A stretch of 64,000 bases of DNA, taken from positions 1 to 64,000 of the forward strand of contig JADKEK010000003.1 in assembly GCA_016718035.1 (NCBI GenBank), given 5' to 3'. A model generated the notes under the pieces. It searched no databases. It was not told where the DNA came from and was given only the letters and a program-made list of their open reading frames with translations. Positions 19,602 to 28,764 of this stretch are shown piece after piece. The stretch comes from Bacteroidota bacterium (GTDB lineage: Bacteria > Bacteroidota > Bacteroidia > Chitinophagales > BACL12). Numbering within the stretch: the stretch's first letter is position 1; the number at the start of each line of letters is the position of its first letter. The position numbers and the translations under genes are program-made.

Positions 19602-20752
19602 ATAATTTATTATCAAAATCAATATTGAGTTGTTTATGTGCGATTTTACTTTATAGTTGCGAAGAAACCAATTATAAGCGTAATTTGGATTCCATTCCAT
19701 TGGCAACAGATGCACAGATAAATGATTGGGAATTTGCGCAAAATTCACTTTTAGGAATTAAAGCCAATGATCCCGTTAACAGCTCCCCAACTCCGAATGA
19801 AAAAGGAGCTTGGACACTTGCTTACCCGCAAAAACAACATATAGCAGGGCGATTTAATAGATATGGTGCATATGATGAAGAAAAAATCATTGGCGACTTC
19901 CAAGCATTTGATTGGAATCTCATGATTCATGTGTCCAACGAATTTAGATATCTATATGACCCCATTTATGAATCTGATTATTCTGATGATTGGATGGGTT
20001 GTCTTAGCCCTGGTGATACCTGCGGCGACGATACCAATAATTCACCTTGTATGTGGGCTGAAATAGCTCCCTATATTGATATTGTAAGAGGAGAGCGTTG
20101 GTTTGTAATGACTAATAATAAGGACCATTGCAGTGCAGGGAAGTATATTGATAAACAAGATACTATATGCGTTTATGGTCCATTTGTGCAAGATGATGAA
20201 CATGGAGATCAGCCGGAAATACATCCGGCACAACAATTTTGGTTTCGAAACAATCAACAACAAGCAGGACCAAGCGAGCATTTCCTGTTATTTTTCTTAC
20301 AAGATGCATCCAGAAGATTTGAGGAGTGGGTAGCACCACCATTGTATGGTCAATATCTAATTGCATTCAGAGTGAAGCCGAAACGAACATCAAATACTAT
20401 CAATACCAACACGCCGCTAACAATAAATATCTCCATGCTTGAAAAATATGAATTAGTTACCAGCAAATTTTCGCCTTATAGAGTTGATAGCGACAATGGT
20501 TCAACCCATACGCTAGAAATTAACGGGCAAAATATGGTTGTAGTTAACGAGCCGGAAAACACGCTGGATGATCAAAACCTGGGCGTTCAATTTGTTGATT
20601 TATGCAAATTAGCAGATGGCACTGTGCAAGGTTATGTTCAAATATCAATGGTTATTGATGATCCGAACTCCGCCCCATACGGTGCGTGTATTTTAGGTGT
20701 AGAAATTGTACCTGGTAAAAATGCGGCTCCTCCTATTAAGCAAATTAATTAA
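19598..20752 (+). CDS. Predicted lipoprotein of unknown function, coupled to the C2-like protein
   Basis: 384 residues. A lipoprotein signal peptide ends in ILLYSC, putting Cys near residue 21. The mature part has no family I can name. Notable are a cysteine-rich stretch (CLSPGDTCGDDTNNSPCMW, about 130-150), and EIHPAQQFWFRNNQQ and HFLLFFLQDASRRFEEW (about 205-245). The C-terminal third looks like a beta-sandwich (LTINISMLEKYELV ... GYVQISMVIDDPN). The ATGA overlap with the upstream gene implies matched expression; both may form one envelope-associated system. Start chosen because it gives the lipobox and the overlap. Confidence 0.75.
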   Translation: MNNLLSKSILSCLCAILLYSCEETNYKRNLDSIPLATDAQINDWEFAQNSLLGIKANDPVNSSPTPNEKGAWTLAYPQKQHIAGRFNRYGAYDEEKIIGDFQAFDWNLMIHVSNEFRYLYDPIYESDYSDDWMGCLSPGDTCGDDTNNSPCMWAEIAPYIDIVRGERWFVMTNNKDHCSAGKYIDKQDTICVYGPFVQDDEHGDQPEIHPAQQFWFRNNQQQAGPSEHFLLFFLQDASRRFEEWVAPPLYGQYLIAFRVKPKRTSNTINTNTPLTINISMLEKYELVTSKFSPYRVDSDNGSTHTLEINGQNMVVVNEPENTLDDQNLGVQFVDLCKLADGTVQGYVQISMVIDDPNSAPYGACILGVEIVPGKNAAPPIKQIN

Positions 20753-21232
20753 TAAAAAATATTCAGGTTGTTACCAAGTAATAATTTATATCTGAGCAAT
20801 ATCCACGTTTCACAACAGTATATTTATTCCGTATAACCTAGTTTTTTTGGGTGTGATCGCATCTAATTAAATGTGTTATACGGAATTTTATTTTAGGATT
20901 ATTGCCTTATGGGATATGTGTGATTAATGATGAGTGATTTATCGAATAATAAAAATTACATTGAAGGAGGAGGATAAATTTATAGCTCATTGTTCATTAC
21001 TCACTTAAATCGGTCTGGGGATCGGGCGGTATTTGGAATGTTTAAATAATAAAAGAAGTTTATCGCAATAGCTTTAGCTTTCAACTTCTTCTATTATTTT
21101 AAATACAACTACCTATTCAGTCCGAGTAGGGGTTTTTCCGGTTTTTTTTATCCGGTGTTGGAACACTGTCGACCAATTCGGTTATTCTCTGTTTCTAAAC
21201 ATTTTTATATCACCATACATGACCGCCAGGAT
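20753..21232. other. Gap without a gene (480 bases)
   Basis: Contains a degenerate trace of the hairpin repeat near 21012 (CGGTCTGGGGATCGGGC) and a stem with complementary AGAAGTT / AACTTCT near 21055-21088. No open frame is convincing. Confidence 0.55.
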
Positions 21233-21898
21233 TTAGCGGCGGAAAGGATTTTGATAACGAGATAAATCAATAGGATTATCTCTATCAAGTAATTCAGGTG
21301 GTTTTCTTGAAATGGTCATATAATCAGACATAGGAAAGTTAGGAAGACTGTGATAAGGCTGTACAGTTATTGATGTAAGAAATTCTTCAGTACCAAACTT
21401 CATCATAGTTTCATAACATTGAGTTAAAAAATAATCCGGCTCACTTATATAGCTAACAGGTTGCCCAGGGAAATAACTATCCATAACAATTTCATAAACA
21501 CCGGGATTATTCATCATCATCTGAAAATAAAATAAACGCTCTGATCGCTTAGAAAAATTACTAATGCGTGCTATCGAATCTTTTGTGAGATTTTCAGCTG
21601 TCTCAACTCTTGCCGGGGGCCATTGTGACAGTCCGCCAATCAAATTATCCTTGTAAAGGATGTCCAATTCAATATTTTTGAAACTATGATGATTCTGAAG
21701 TGCCGGCAGAAGGGTATTTTGCCAGTTTAAATCGTTAGGGTCATTAGTAGGTTTAATTACTCTATGAGGTGAAATTTCCAGAGACCCCTTGCAATAAATA
21801 TACAAATCGTCAAGGCCGGGAAAATCTAACACTTGTCGTGTTGTGTTAAATGTTGATGTAATACTGAAAATGTAATCAATGGTGATTTTTAAATTCAT
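21233..21898 (-). CDS. Hypothetical protein, 221 residues
   Basis: No family recognised and no signal peptide or membrane segment. It begins MNLKITIDYIFSITSTFN and contains a proline-containing middle (GGLSQWPPARVETAENLT) and a helical part (LFYFQMMMNNPGVYEIVMD). It is a lone gene on the - strand between repeat-bearing gaps. Length and steady composition favour a real gene, but support is only the open frame and an ordinary start. Confidence 0.5.
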   Translation of the reverse strand: MNLKITIDYIFSITSTFNTTRQVLDFPGLDDLYIYCKGSLEISPHRVIKPTNDPNDLNWQNTLLPALQNHHSFKNIELDILYKDNLIGGLSQWPPARVETAENLTKDSIARISNFSKRSERLFYFQMMMNNPGVYEIVMDSYFPGQPVSYISEPDYFLTQCYETMMKFGTEEFLTSITVQPYHSLPNFPMSDYMTISRKPPELLDRDNPIDLSRYQNPFRR

Positions 21899-22205
21899 AA
21901 GTTATAATTTGGTATAAATCTAAAAACTTCATATCAAATATCAAAAATAATAGGAATACTTTATTGGAAACCTTGCATTGTTTAAAAAAATTATTGAACA
22001 GCCGAAACCACAAAGGAAATGCATTGGGAACAGCCCACTGAGTGCCCATAGGTTCTTATGGAGTGCATTGGACTGATGGCTTGACCGGGGCTGCGAATTG
22101 GCGATTCACTAGAGCAGGGTTATAAAATTTAATGTTTAAGTAATGCGGATTGAACGTTTTGAAAAAATTATGTTTATGTATTAACTTTAACTTCAATTCT
22201 AACTC
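21899..22205. other. Gap of 307 bases with repeat remnants
   Basis: Bases about 22000-22060 carry a CAGCCGAAACCACAAAGG-type phrase also seen near 28552 and 30224. Bases about 22086-22120 resemble the tail of the double-hairpin repeat (GCGATTCACTAGAGCAGG). Confidence 0.55.
22158..22189 (+). promoter_or_regulatory. Candidate Bacteroidota promoter for the gene at 22206
   Basis: TTTG at 22158-22161, 20-base spacer, then TAACTTTA at 22182-22189 (consensus TAnnTTTG with one mismatch), 17 bases before the start codon. Confidence 0.4.
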
Positions 22206-23141
22206 ATGAAACACAATAAATTAACCGCTTATTCCCTAATGGCCAGTTCGTTTTTATTCGCCAAAAACGATTTGATGGCAGAAATTGTATACACCGATAT
22301 TGTTCCTGATATTGTATTAGAAAATGATGACGACCTTGACCTTGATATTGATTTAAACGGTATAAATGATTTTCGATTTTTCTTAGATAGTGGTCGTTTT
22401 GCAGTGTGGGGTGGTTTTTATAGTTCCTATTCATTTTCCTCCATATTACATTCCGTGAAAAATATCCGTGCATTATGTTTTGGTGACAATGCCATGGTAA
22501 CACAATATTTTACATCCACTTCAAAAGGAACCATTTATTTTTTCGCCAGTCTTGACCCGCTGGCTTCCAATGTAATGATAAATGAGGATGCATTTAATCT
22601 TGTTGATGCAAGTCAAATTCATATAGCCAGAAAACAAAGAACAGTATCTGCAACTTCTTACGAACCGCTTGGAGATTGGTTATATTCCAATTGGAGTAAT
22701 CCATGGAATTATAATTTATTACATGGTGAGGACCGGTTTGCGGGTATTCAATTTTACGATGAAAATGATTGTCTGCATTATGGATGGATAAGATGTGCCG
22801 TAGTTGACTCAAATGAACAACTAGTGATTAAAGATTACGCATTTGAAACATTTTGTGATTGGGGAATTGAAACGGCTGATACATCTGGAGGACATGTTGC
22901 TATCAACGAAAACAATTTACCCGGAGTAACTATTTATTGTAATCAATCAAATATCATAATTAACTTAACCCAATTAAATGAAAACACCTCGCTGAATATT
23001 TATGACATAACGGGTAAATTAATTTACACTGGAAACCTTGAATCTTTACATACACAAATTCCTTTCAACCACAAGGGAAATTATTTAGTAGTTATTAATC
23101 AGCAAGGGAAAAAGTTGGTGAAAAAAATTGTGATGATTTAA
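22206..23141 (+). CDS. Secreted T9SS cargo protein, paralogue of the gene at 25503-26378
   Basis: 311 residues. N-terminal hydrophobic segment (YSLMASSFLFA), then YTDIVPDIVLENDDDLDLD and IDLNGINDFRF, an acidic DxDxNG-type loop that opens this family. Near residue 195, HYGWIRCAVVDSNEQLVIKD then YAFET is shared in form with HYYYGWLRATVADSAKSITI at the paralogue. The C-terminus is a short T9SS-type beta domain (LNIYDITGKLIYTGNL ... GNYLVVINQQGKKLVKKIVM). Function unknown; outer surface or secreted. A hairpin repeat begins 14 bases after its stop. Confidence 0.75.
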   Translation: MKHNKLTAYSLMASSFLFAKNDLMAEIVYTDIVPDIVLENDDDLDLDIDLNGINDFRFFLDSGRFAVWGGFYSSYSFSSILHSVKNIRALCFGDNAMVTQYFTSTSKGTIYFFASLDPLASNVMINEDAFNLVDASQIHIARKQRTVSATSYEPLGDWLYSNWSNPWNYNLLHGEDRFAGIQFYDENDCLHYGWIRCAVVDSNEQLVIKDYAFETFCDWGIETADTSGGHVAINENNLPGVTIYCNQSNIIINLTQLNENTSLNIYDITGKLIYTGNLESLHTQIPFNHKGNYLVVINQQGKKLVKKIVMI

Positions 23142-23154
23142 ATCTGGTTTTTGT

Positions 23155-23336
23155 TCGGTCTGGAGACCGGGGTGGCGTCTGAAGTTGAAAACTCCACGAC
23201 AACGGGGAAAGTGCTTCACTTTTTAAATGCGATAATGGTGGGAATTATTTTTTACAATTATAATTTATGATAAGGTATTATGCATAGGACGGAGTCCCGG
23301 AACGATGCTGCTGAATCGGAGATTGATCAGAGCAGG
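23155..23336. repeat. Double-hairpin intergenic repeat, copy D, in a 641-base gap
   Basis: A full unit with both hairpins, AT-rich middle and the CGATGCTGCTGAATCGGAGA tail ending AGCAGG. The rest of the gap (23337-23782) has no gene or clear signal. Confidence 0.85.
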
Positions 23337-23782
23337 TGCAAAAGTTTTACAATAAATCGATTGTTTTGTGTCGAATGCTATCGGGATTGCGGATCGGCTG
23401 TTTAAACCTAAATTTATTTGACCTGCTGATTAAATTACTATTTCTTATTTAATTGGTTATTTTGAAAATTTGAAATTCAAATAGCTCATTTTGTTAAGCG
23501 GATATAAAATAAGCAAGCAATCGCCTAAACCGATGGCACCTTGAAATATTATTCACAAAAATATAATAGGAACTTGTTATAATTTTAATAAACAGCGCGG
23601 ATAGGCCAGTCTGCTGCCTGATTTATTAGATTTTACGAGGTAATGTATTATAAAAAAAATTGTGTAAATTTGAATTAAATAGATTCAATACACAGGCAAA
23701 AAAATTGTAGGAAATTACAGTTGCTAAAATTTAACTCATTTTTATCTATTTTATTTCATCCGTTCACCTCAAAGAAAGTCAA

Positions 23783-25081
23783 ATGAAAAATTCATCCATT
23801 TTAATCGTTTTTGTGTTTACGTTTTGCAAATTACAGGCACAAACCTGGCAGGAACTGCCAAATGCGCCTGCAGCACAATTTGTGAATGATGACATTTTTT
23901 TTATTAATGATAACATCGGATGGATGGTTAATCTTGATGGATTTATTTACAAAACAATTGATGGAGGAGACACCTGGGACACGCTGATTATTCAGCCGGG
24001 GACTGCTTTTAGATCAATCGGTTTTTTTGATGAAATGAATGGGTATTGTGGCAACCTCGGACCGGGAAGTTGGATTACTGAAACAACTGACACCATCCCG
24101 CTTTATCAAACACATGATGGTGGCACAACATGGACTCCTGTTACCACTATTACAGGTGCTCCCCCGGCAGGTATTTGCGGAATTAATATTGTTACCGACT
24201 CTGTTGCCTATGCTGTTGGCAGATATGCAGGTCCAACTGTAATATTAAAAACAACTGATGCCGGACAAACCTGGCAATCAACTGATTTTAGTGATGAAAC
24301 ATGGAGTTTAATTGACACATATTTTTTTTCAGCTGATACCGGCATTGTAGTTGGTGGTAATTTATCCCGGGCTGTAATTTATTATACCAATAATGGTGGC
24401 ACAACTTGGGATAAGGTTTTTAATAATCCCGAAACAGGAGGTTGGCATTGGAAAATTTCTTTTCCTTCTCGTAATGTTGGGTATGCCTCTATTGAAGGTG
24501 GGTTTGCCGATGATAGTAAAGTTGCTAAAACTACTGATGGTGGTTTAACCTGGGAACTAAAGCCACTAATAAATCCGGATATCGATGTTACTGGAATTGG
24601 TTTTATTAATGATTCTACAGGTTGGGTTGGTTGTTGGTATCCGGGTATCGATTTTATGACAACTGATGGTGGTGATTCATGGACTGAAGTTGACCTCGAT
24701 CCTTTATTTAACCGATTTAGAAAAGTAAATGAAACAACAGCATTTATATGTGGTGAATCAGTATGGAAACTCACCACCGAACCTGTTGCGATAATCGAAC
24801 CGGAAAAAACATATACCGGTTATAATCTTAAACAAAATCACCCAAATCCTTTTACTGATAAAACTACAATTACCTATACAATTCCGGAAGCGGGATTTGT
24901 TAACCTTCGTGTTTTTGATTTTGGTGGAAGAACTGTTTCAAGGGTAGTTGAAGCCTATCAACAAGCTGGCACATATAGCTACGAAATTGACATACCTAAT
25001 CTAGCAAGTGGCAATTTTTATTGCAAAATATCTGTAAATGGTTTTGTACAAAGAATCAAAATGGTGATGGTGAAAGAATAA
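23783..25081 (+). CDS. Secreted Ycf48/BNR-type beta-propeller protein with T9SS sorting domain
   Basis: 432 residues. Signal peptide MKNSSILIVFVFTFCKLQAQ. Repeated propeller phrases (TIDGGDTWDT, THDGGTTWTP, TTDAGQTWQS, TNNGGTTWDK, TTDGGLTWEL, TTDGGDSWTE) interleaved with GxxxD or N-x-GW turns, as in the Ycf48/Hcf136 family. The T9SS type A C-terminal domain begins YNLKQNHPNPFTDKTTITY and ends RIKMVMVKE. Ycf48 itself assembles photosystem II; these Bacteroidota relatives are surface proteins with no known ligand. A partial hairpin repeat starts 37 bases after the stop. Confidence 0.87.
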   Translation: MKNSSILIVFVFTFCKLQAQTWQELPNAPAAQFVNDDIFFINDNIGWMVNLDGFIYKTIDGGDTWDTLIIQPGTAFRSIGFFDEMNGYCGNLGPGSWITETTDTIPLYQTHDGGTTWTPVTTITGAPPAGICGINIVTDSVAYAVGRYAGPTVILKTTDAGQTWQSTDFSDETWSLIDTYFFSADTGIVVGGNLSRAVIYYTNNGGTTWDKVFNNPETGGWHWKISFPSRNVGYASIEGGFADDSKVAKTTDGGLTWELKPLINPDIDVTGIGFINDSTGWVGCWYPGIDFMTTDGGDSWTEVDLDPLFNRFRKVNETTAFICGESVWKLTTEPVAIIEPEKTYTGYNLKQNHPNPFTDKTTITYTIPEAGFVNLRVFDFGGRTVSRVVEAYQQAGTYSYEIDIPNLASGNFYCKISVNGFVQRIKMVMVKE

Positions 25082-25117
25082 TTTAATTCTGCTTTAATAA
25101 CCATAACTCATCTTTTT

Positions 25118-25169
25118 CGGTCTGAAGACCGGGGTGGCGTCTGGAGTTGAAAACTCCACGACAACGAGG
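25118..25169. repeat. Partial double-hairpin repeat, copy E
   Basis: Only the two-hairpin head is present (CGGTCTGAAGACCGGGG, then GGAGTTGAAAACTCCACG, ending ACAACGAGG). The AT-rich middle and tail are absent, so the head can exist on its own. Confidence 0.8.
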
Positions 25170-25240
25170 TTCCATTATTTTTGTGATAGATTAGATATAA
25201 GTAACTCCTAGCTCGGATTGGAGTGAAAACAAACGAACTA

Positions 25241-25323
25241 ATGTGCTAATTTGAAAATGTGCTGATGTGCTAATTTGAAAATGTGCTCATGTGCTAATTT
25301 GAAAATGTGCTGATGTGCTAATT
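25241..25323. repeat. 24-bp tandem repeat, about 3.5 copies, in a 421-base gap
   Basis: Units read ATGTGCTAATTTGAAA then ATGTGCTG, with C/G variation at one site. No gene is seen between 25082 and 25502 apart from a weak short open frame. Similar GTGCTGATGTG phrases recur near 46000. Confidence 0.8.
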
Positions 25324-25502
25324 AACAGCCGGGTTTGGAGTGAGGACTACATTATAACTACATTATTTTCATACGGAGTTTCATTACAACTTGGAAAAAT
25401 TTTTATTAGAAAGTTTGTAGTAACGAAAAGCCGGTGCGGATTATGTTGGCGTGGGGATGATGACACTCCAATTATTACAATTCGTTTAATGCTTAAGTCG
25501 GA

Positions 25503-26378
25503 TTAGAGGATTGAAATTGTTTTGGAAATTATATCGCCATTATACTTGCAGGTTGCGATATATATTCCTGTTTGCAGTGTTAGTTGAATTGATTGATTGC
25601 CTCCTGATAATTGTTTGCTAAAAACATATTTACCTGATAAATCATAAATAATAAGTTCGGCATTTCCTGCATTTAAAGCAATGTTGGTATGAATAAACAG
25701 TGTTGTGCCATCGCAATTAATTTCAAACAATTGCGACGACGATTCGGATATTGCTGTTGTGCCCAATGTATCACCCGCAATTATAGATTGATCGGCAATA
25801 GTTTCATAGGCATAATCGTGAATGGTTATTGATTTTGCGGAGTCAGCAACTGTTGCTCTAAGCCAACCATAATAATAATGCTCTTCGCGTTCCATACGGA
25901 CACCAAAATAACCTTCTGCACCTTCTGTCCAATTTCCTTTGTCCTTAATTATATCTCCTGATGGTGAAACAACTACTAAGGAAACATATTGATCATCTTC
26001 CTCATGAAAACTCAATAAAACGCCAATCGGATAACCAAATGGCAACCGATAAGGGCGATAAGTATAATAAGTGGAACCCGATCCGCCGGCTGAAGCATAA
26101 CTCCCTGCAATCCAATTACCTATGTCAAGCGCACCGGCAAAAACGATATCAAAATAACGCGGCACGTAACCCCAATAAGAGTTATAATAACCTTCACTGT
26201 GACCAAATTTTAAATCAATGTTACCATCTAGATCGATGTCCAATAAATAGGAAGCATTATCTTCATCTAAAACCACATCGGGTTCAATATCGAAATATTG
26301 CACCTGTGCATTTACAACTTGTGTCTGCAAAAAAACTGCTGAAAACAATGTATAGTCGGTGAGGGTAAATTTCGACAT
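25503..26378 (-). CDS. Secreted T9SS cargo protein, paralogue of the gene at 22206-23141
   Basis: 291 residues. Hydrophobic signal segment ending VVNAQ. It opens YFDIEPDVVLDED then LLDIDLDGNIDLKFG, matching the YTDIVPDIVLEND / DIDLNGINDFRF start of its paralogue. The middle holds HYYYGWLRATVADSAKSITI and YAYETIAD. The C-terminal domain (LIIYDLSGKYVFSKQL ... GIYIATCKYNGDIISKTISI) is T9SS-like. It starts 9 bases after the stop of the gene at 26388-28304, so the two probably form an operon. Function unknown. Confidence 0.75.
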   Translation of the reverse strand: MSKFTLTDYTLFSAVFLQTQVVNAQVQYFDIEPDVVLDEDNASYLLDIDLDGNIDLKFGHSEGYYNSYWGYVPRYFDIVFAGALDIGNWIAGSYASAGGSGSTYYTYRPYRLPFGYPIGVLLSFHEEDDQYVSLVVVSPSGDIIKDKGNWTEGAEGYFGVRMEREEHYYYGWLRATVADSAKSITIHDYAYETIADQSIIAGDTLGTTAISESSSQLFEINCDGTTLFIHTNIALNAGNAELIIYDLSGKYVFSKQLSGGNQSIQLTLQTGIYIATCKYNGDIISKTISIL

Positions 26379-26387
26379 AATTTTAAA

Positions 26388-28304
26388 TTAAAGAATAATG
26401 ATTTTTTTTGTATAAACAGCGTCTTTATTACCTGATTTAATATAATAAGTCCCCGAAGGCAGATATCTTAAATCAAGTGTGAATTCCTCAGATGGCACAC
26501 ATGTGTATACAAGTTTACCTGTAAGGTCAAATATGTTGAAAAAGGTGTTGGATTTCGGTAAAATAACTGTGCAATTACCACTAGACGGATTTGGATATAT
26601 GAAAATCGGATTGTTTTCAATCCCATCAAAATATCTAAATGGTTTTGTCCATTTTATACAACCATTGTTTTGAGTAGCACTTGCGGTATAATAACCAGCA
26701 TGTAATGGTAAAAAATCCTGTGCAACTTCCTGGAGCAACAACTCATTATTAAAATACCAGTTCCAGGCAATACCATCCGGTGCATGCAACAAATTATTTG
26801 CTATAGTTAATTGATGTAAAACAGTATCACAATCATTACCATAGGCAATATAATAATCAAATTGTGATTGCAATTGATAATTAGTTAACACATCTTCTCC
26901 AAATACGAGTGTATCACCGGAAAAATTGCCAACCATTATCATATTGCCAAACCTGTCCCAGGTAATAAATAGCGCATTATCAGAATAATTTAATTCTTGT
27001 TGGTAACAGGATATGCTATTAAAAGCCGTATCCAATTCCATCAAAACCGGATCAGAACCTAGTGATTCATTAATTAATATTTCACCTCCACAAACAATTG
27101 TATTAGTTAAGCTTATACTTGCAAACCATTTATCGAAAGGAGATTTGTAAAGGTAATAATATTCTCCATAGTAGGAATCCGGAATATCTCGTACCTTTTG
27201 TAAAACGCCATTAAAATCAAATTCGGCTAAAATAATTGAAGTATAACCTCCACCATTAGCATAAATAGTATCTCCCTGCACAATAATAAATGGATCGTAG
27301 AAACTGATACGTTGTTGATACCCATCGTTTGTGATGTATTTGGTGGTTACACTAATATCCTGCTCTGCAATATTGTAGAGCCATTGGGCATCTCCCTCCA
27401 AGTTCAATAGTCCCCAAAAAGAACAAAAGTAAACTGATGGCGGACAGGTTATCGTTAAATCATCAATTGTTAAAGTATCCAAATACCCATTAATTTGATA
27501 ATCACCCGAAATCAAAAGATCGCCATTATTAGTGAGTTGTCCGTGTATATTTTCTACATGTCCTTGCACCAATTTAGCCCAATCAACGGTATTGTTATTG
27601 TTATAATGTGCAATATATGCTTGGTTTTCGGACTCAATACTGTTTAGTATTGTATCGCCAAAATTAATTTTATCACAATACCAATACATATTACCCATAA
27701 TATAAAAACCACCATATGGGTCAGCTACTACAGAATTAACATCACAACCATCTTCGAAAACATGTACCCAAACTATTTTTCCATTGGTATCAAATCGTGT
27801 AACAAAACCACTTGAACTATAATTGTCATCTGTAGGATAAATAACGCTGTCAACTATTATACCATTGTAGTAAACGTGTCCACTAACAAAACTTTCACCT
27901 AAAGCATTTAAATCAGCATCATTGAAATAAATGCTTGTACTACTATTACCGGGAGCACGAAAAATTTTATTTGTCCATAACAATTCGCCTTGTGTATTTA
28001 GTTTACCTAAATAAATACCGTTGCTTTCATTTTCATATGGATTAACCACTATGGTATTATCCCAATCAATTGCTGTGCTGTAAAATGTTCCGGTTACCAA
28101 TATATCTCCTTTAATATTGGAATTAACTTCATTAATAGCATCCGTATGTGTGCCATGAACTTGGCTAGCCCAACTCCAATCGAAATGCTGGCCGTACACA
28201 ACTGTGTTCCAATTGGAAAGCAAGAGGTAAAAACAAAACACTATGGTATATATGAATTGCCGTTTGCCACGGCCAATTCCGATGCAGGGAAAATTTGTGC
28301 TCAT
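26388..28304 (-). CDS. Large secreted T9SS protein with SBBP-like propeller repeats
   Basis: 638 residues. An N-terminal hydrophobic helix (IYTIVFCFYLLLSNWNTVVYG) precedes the mature start near HFDWSWASQVHG. Repeats of the form (I/L)xxVTGxFxxxxDWDNTIVV, YIAHYNNNNTVDWAKLVQG, and GDLLISGDYQ resemble SBBP/WD-like propeller proteins of Bacteroidota. The end is a clear T9SS domain: FIYPNPSSGNCTVILP ... FNIFDLTGKLVY ... LPSGTYYIKSG. First gene of a two-gene - strand operon with the paralogue at 25503. No enzyme motif seen. Confidence 0.8.
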   Translation of the reverse strand: MSTNFPCIGIGRGKRQFIYTIVFCFYLLLSNWNTVVYGQHFDWSWASQVHGTHTDAINEVNSNIKGDILVTGTFYSTAIDWDNTIVVNPYENESNGIYLGKLNTQGELLWTNKIFRAPGNSSTSIYFNDADLNALGESFVSGHVYYNGIIVDSVIYPTDDNYSSSGFVTRFDTNGKIVWVHVFEDGCDVNSVVADPYGGFYIMGNMYWYCDKINFGDTILNSIESENQAYIAHYNNNNTVDWAKLVQGHVENIHGQLTNNGDLLISGDYQINGYLDTLTIDDLTITCPPSVYFCSFWGLLNLEGDAQWLYNIAEQDISVTTKYITNDGYQQRISFYDPFIIVQGDTIYANGGGYTSIILAEFDFNGVLQKVRDIPDSYYGEYYYLYKSPFDKWFASISLTNTIVCGGEILINESLGSDPVLMELDTAFNSISCYQQELNYSDNALFITWDRFGNMIMVGNFSGDTLVFGEDVLTNYQLQSQFDYYIAYGNDCDTVLHQLTIANNLLHAPDGIAWNWYFNNELLLQEVAQDFLPLHAGYYTASATQNNGCIKWTKPFRYFDGIENNPIFIYPNPSSGNCTVILPKSNTFFNIFDLTGKLVYTCVPSEEFTLDLRYLPSGTYYIKSGNKDAVYTKKIIIL

Positions 28305-28394
28305 ATAGGATTACTGATTATAAAGATATGAAATAATTAATTAGAAGTTTGATACAACAGAAGCAGATTAAACGCTTTCATAGTTCACGTCCTT

Positions 28395-28543
28395 CGGTCT
28401 GGAGACCGGGGTGGCGTCTGGAGTTAAAAACTCCACGACAACGGGGGTTACAAGAAACTTTTTATTTGGAGTATTATTGGTGCTTAAGCGTTAAATTTAA
28501 ATTTGTGTTATTGTATTGTGCGTCAAACAAAGTCCTGGAACGC
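28395..28543. repeat. Double-hairpin intergenic repeat, copy F (degenerate middle), between divergent genes
   Basis: The head is well kept (CGGTCTGGAGACCGGGG ... CTCCACGACAACGGGGG). The middle has drifted, and the tail is cut at GTCCTGGAACGC. A CAGCCGAAACCACTAAGG phrase follows at about 28555. It lies between two divergently transcribed genes, so this copy is not downstream of a gene. Confidence 0.8.
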
Positions 28544-28764
28544 AAAATGAACAGCCGAAACCACTAAGGAAATGCAAAGAGAACAGCCCACGGAGTGCCC
28601 GGAGTTTTTATAGCGTGGGTAGGACATCGCGCCCTTCAACGATACTACAGAATATTCAAATGAGGGTTATAACGGAAATTGGCGGTTTTAGGGGATTTGT
28701 GGAAATTATAGTTAAATCTTGAACATTCTCCTTTTCCCGGTGTTTGGAAGGAAACAAACGATTC

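Noticed and set aside
25082..25502. Short + strand frame at 25315-25506
   Set aside because: Overlaps the 24-bp repeat remnants and the end of the - strand gene; no protein features.
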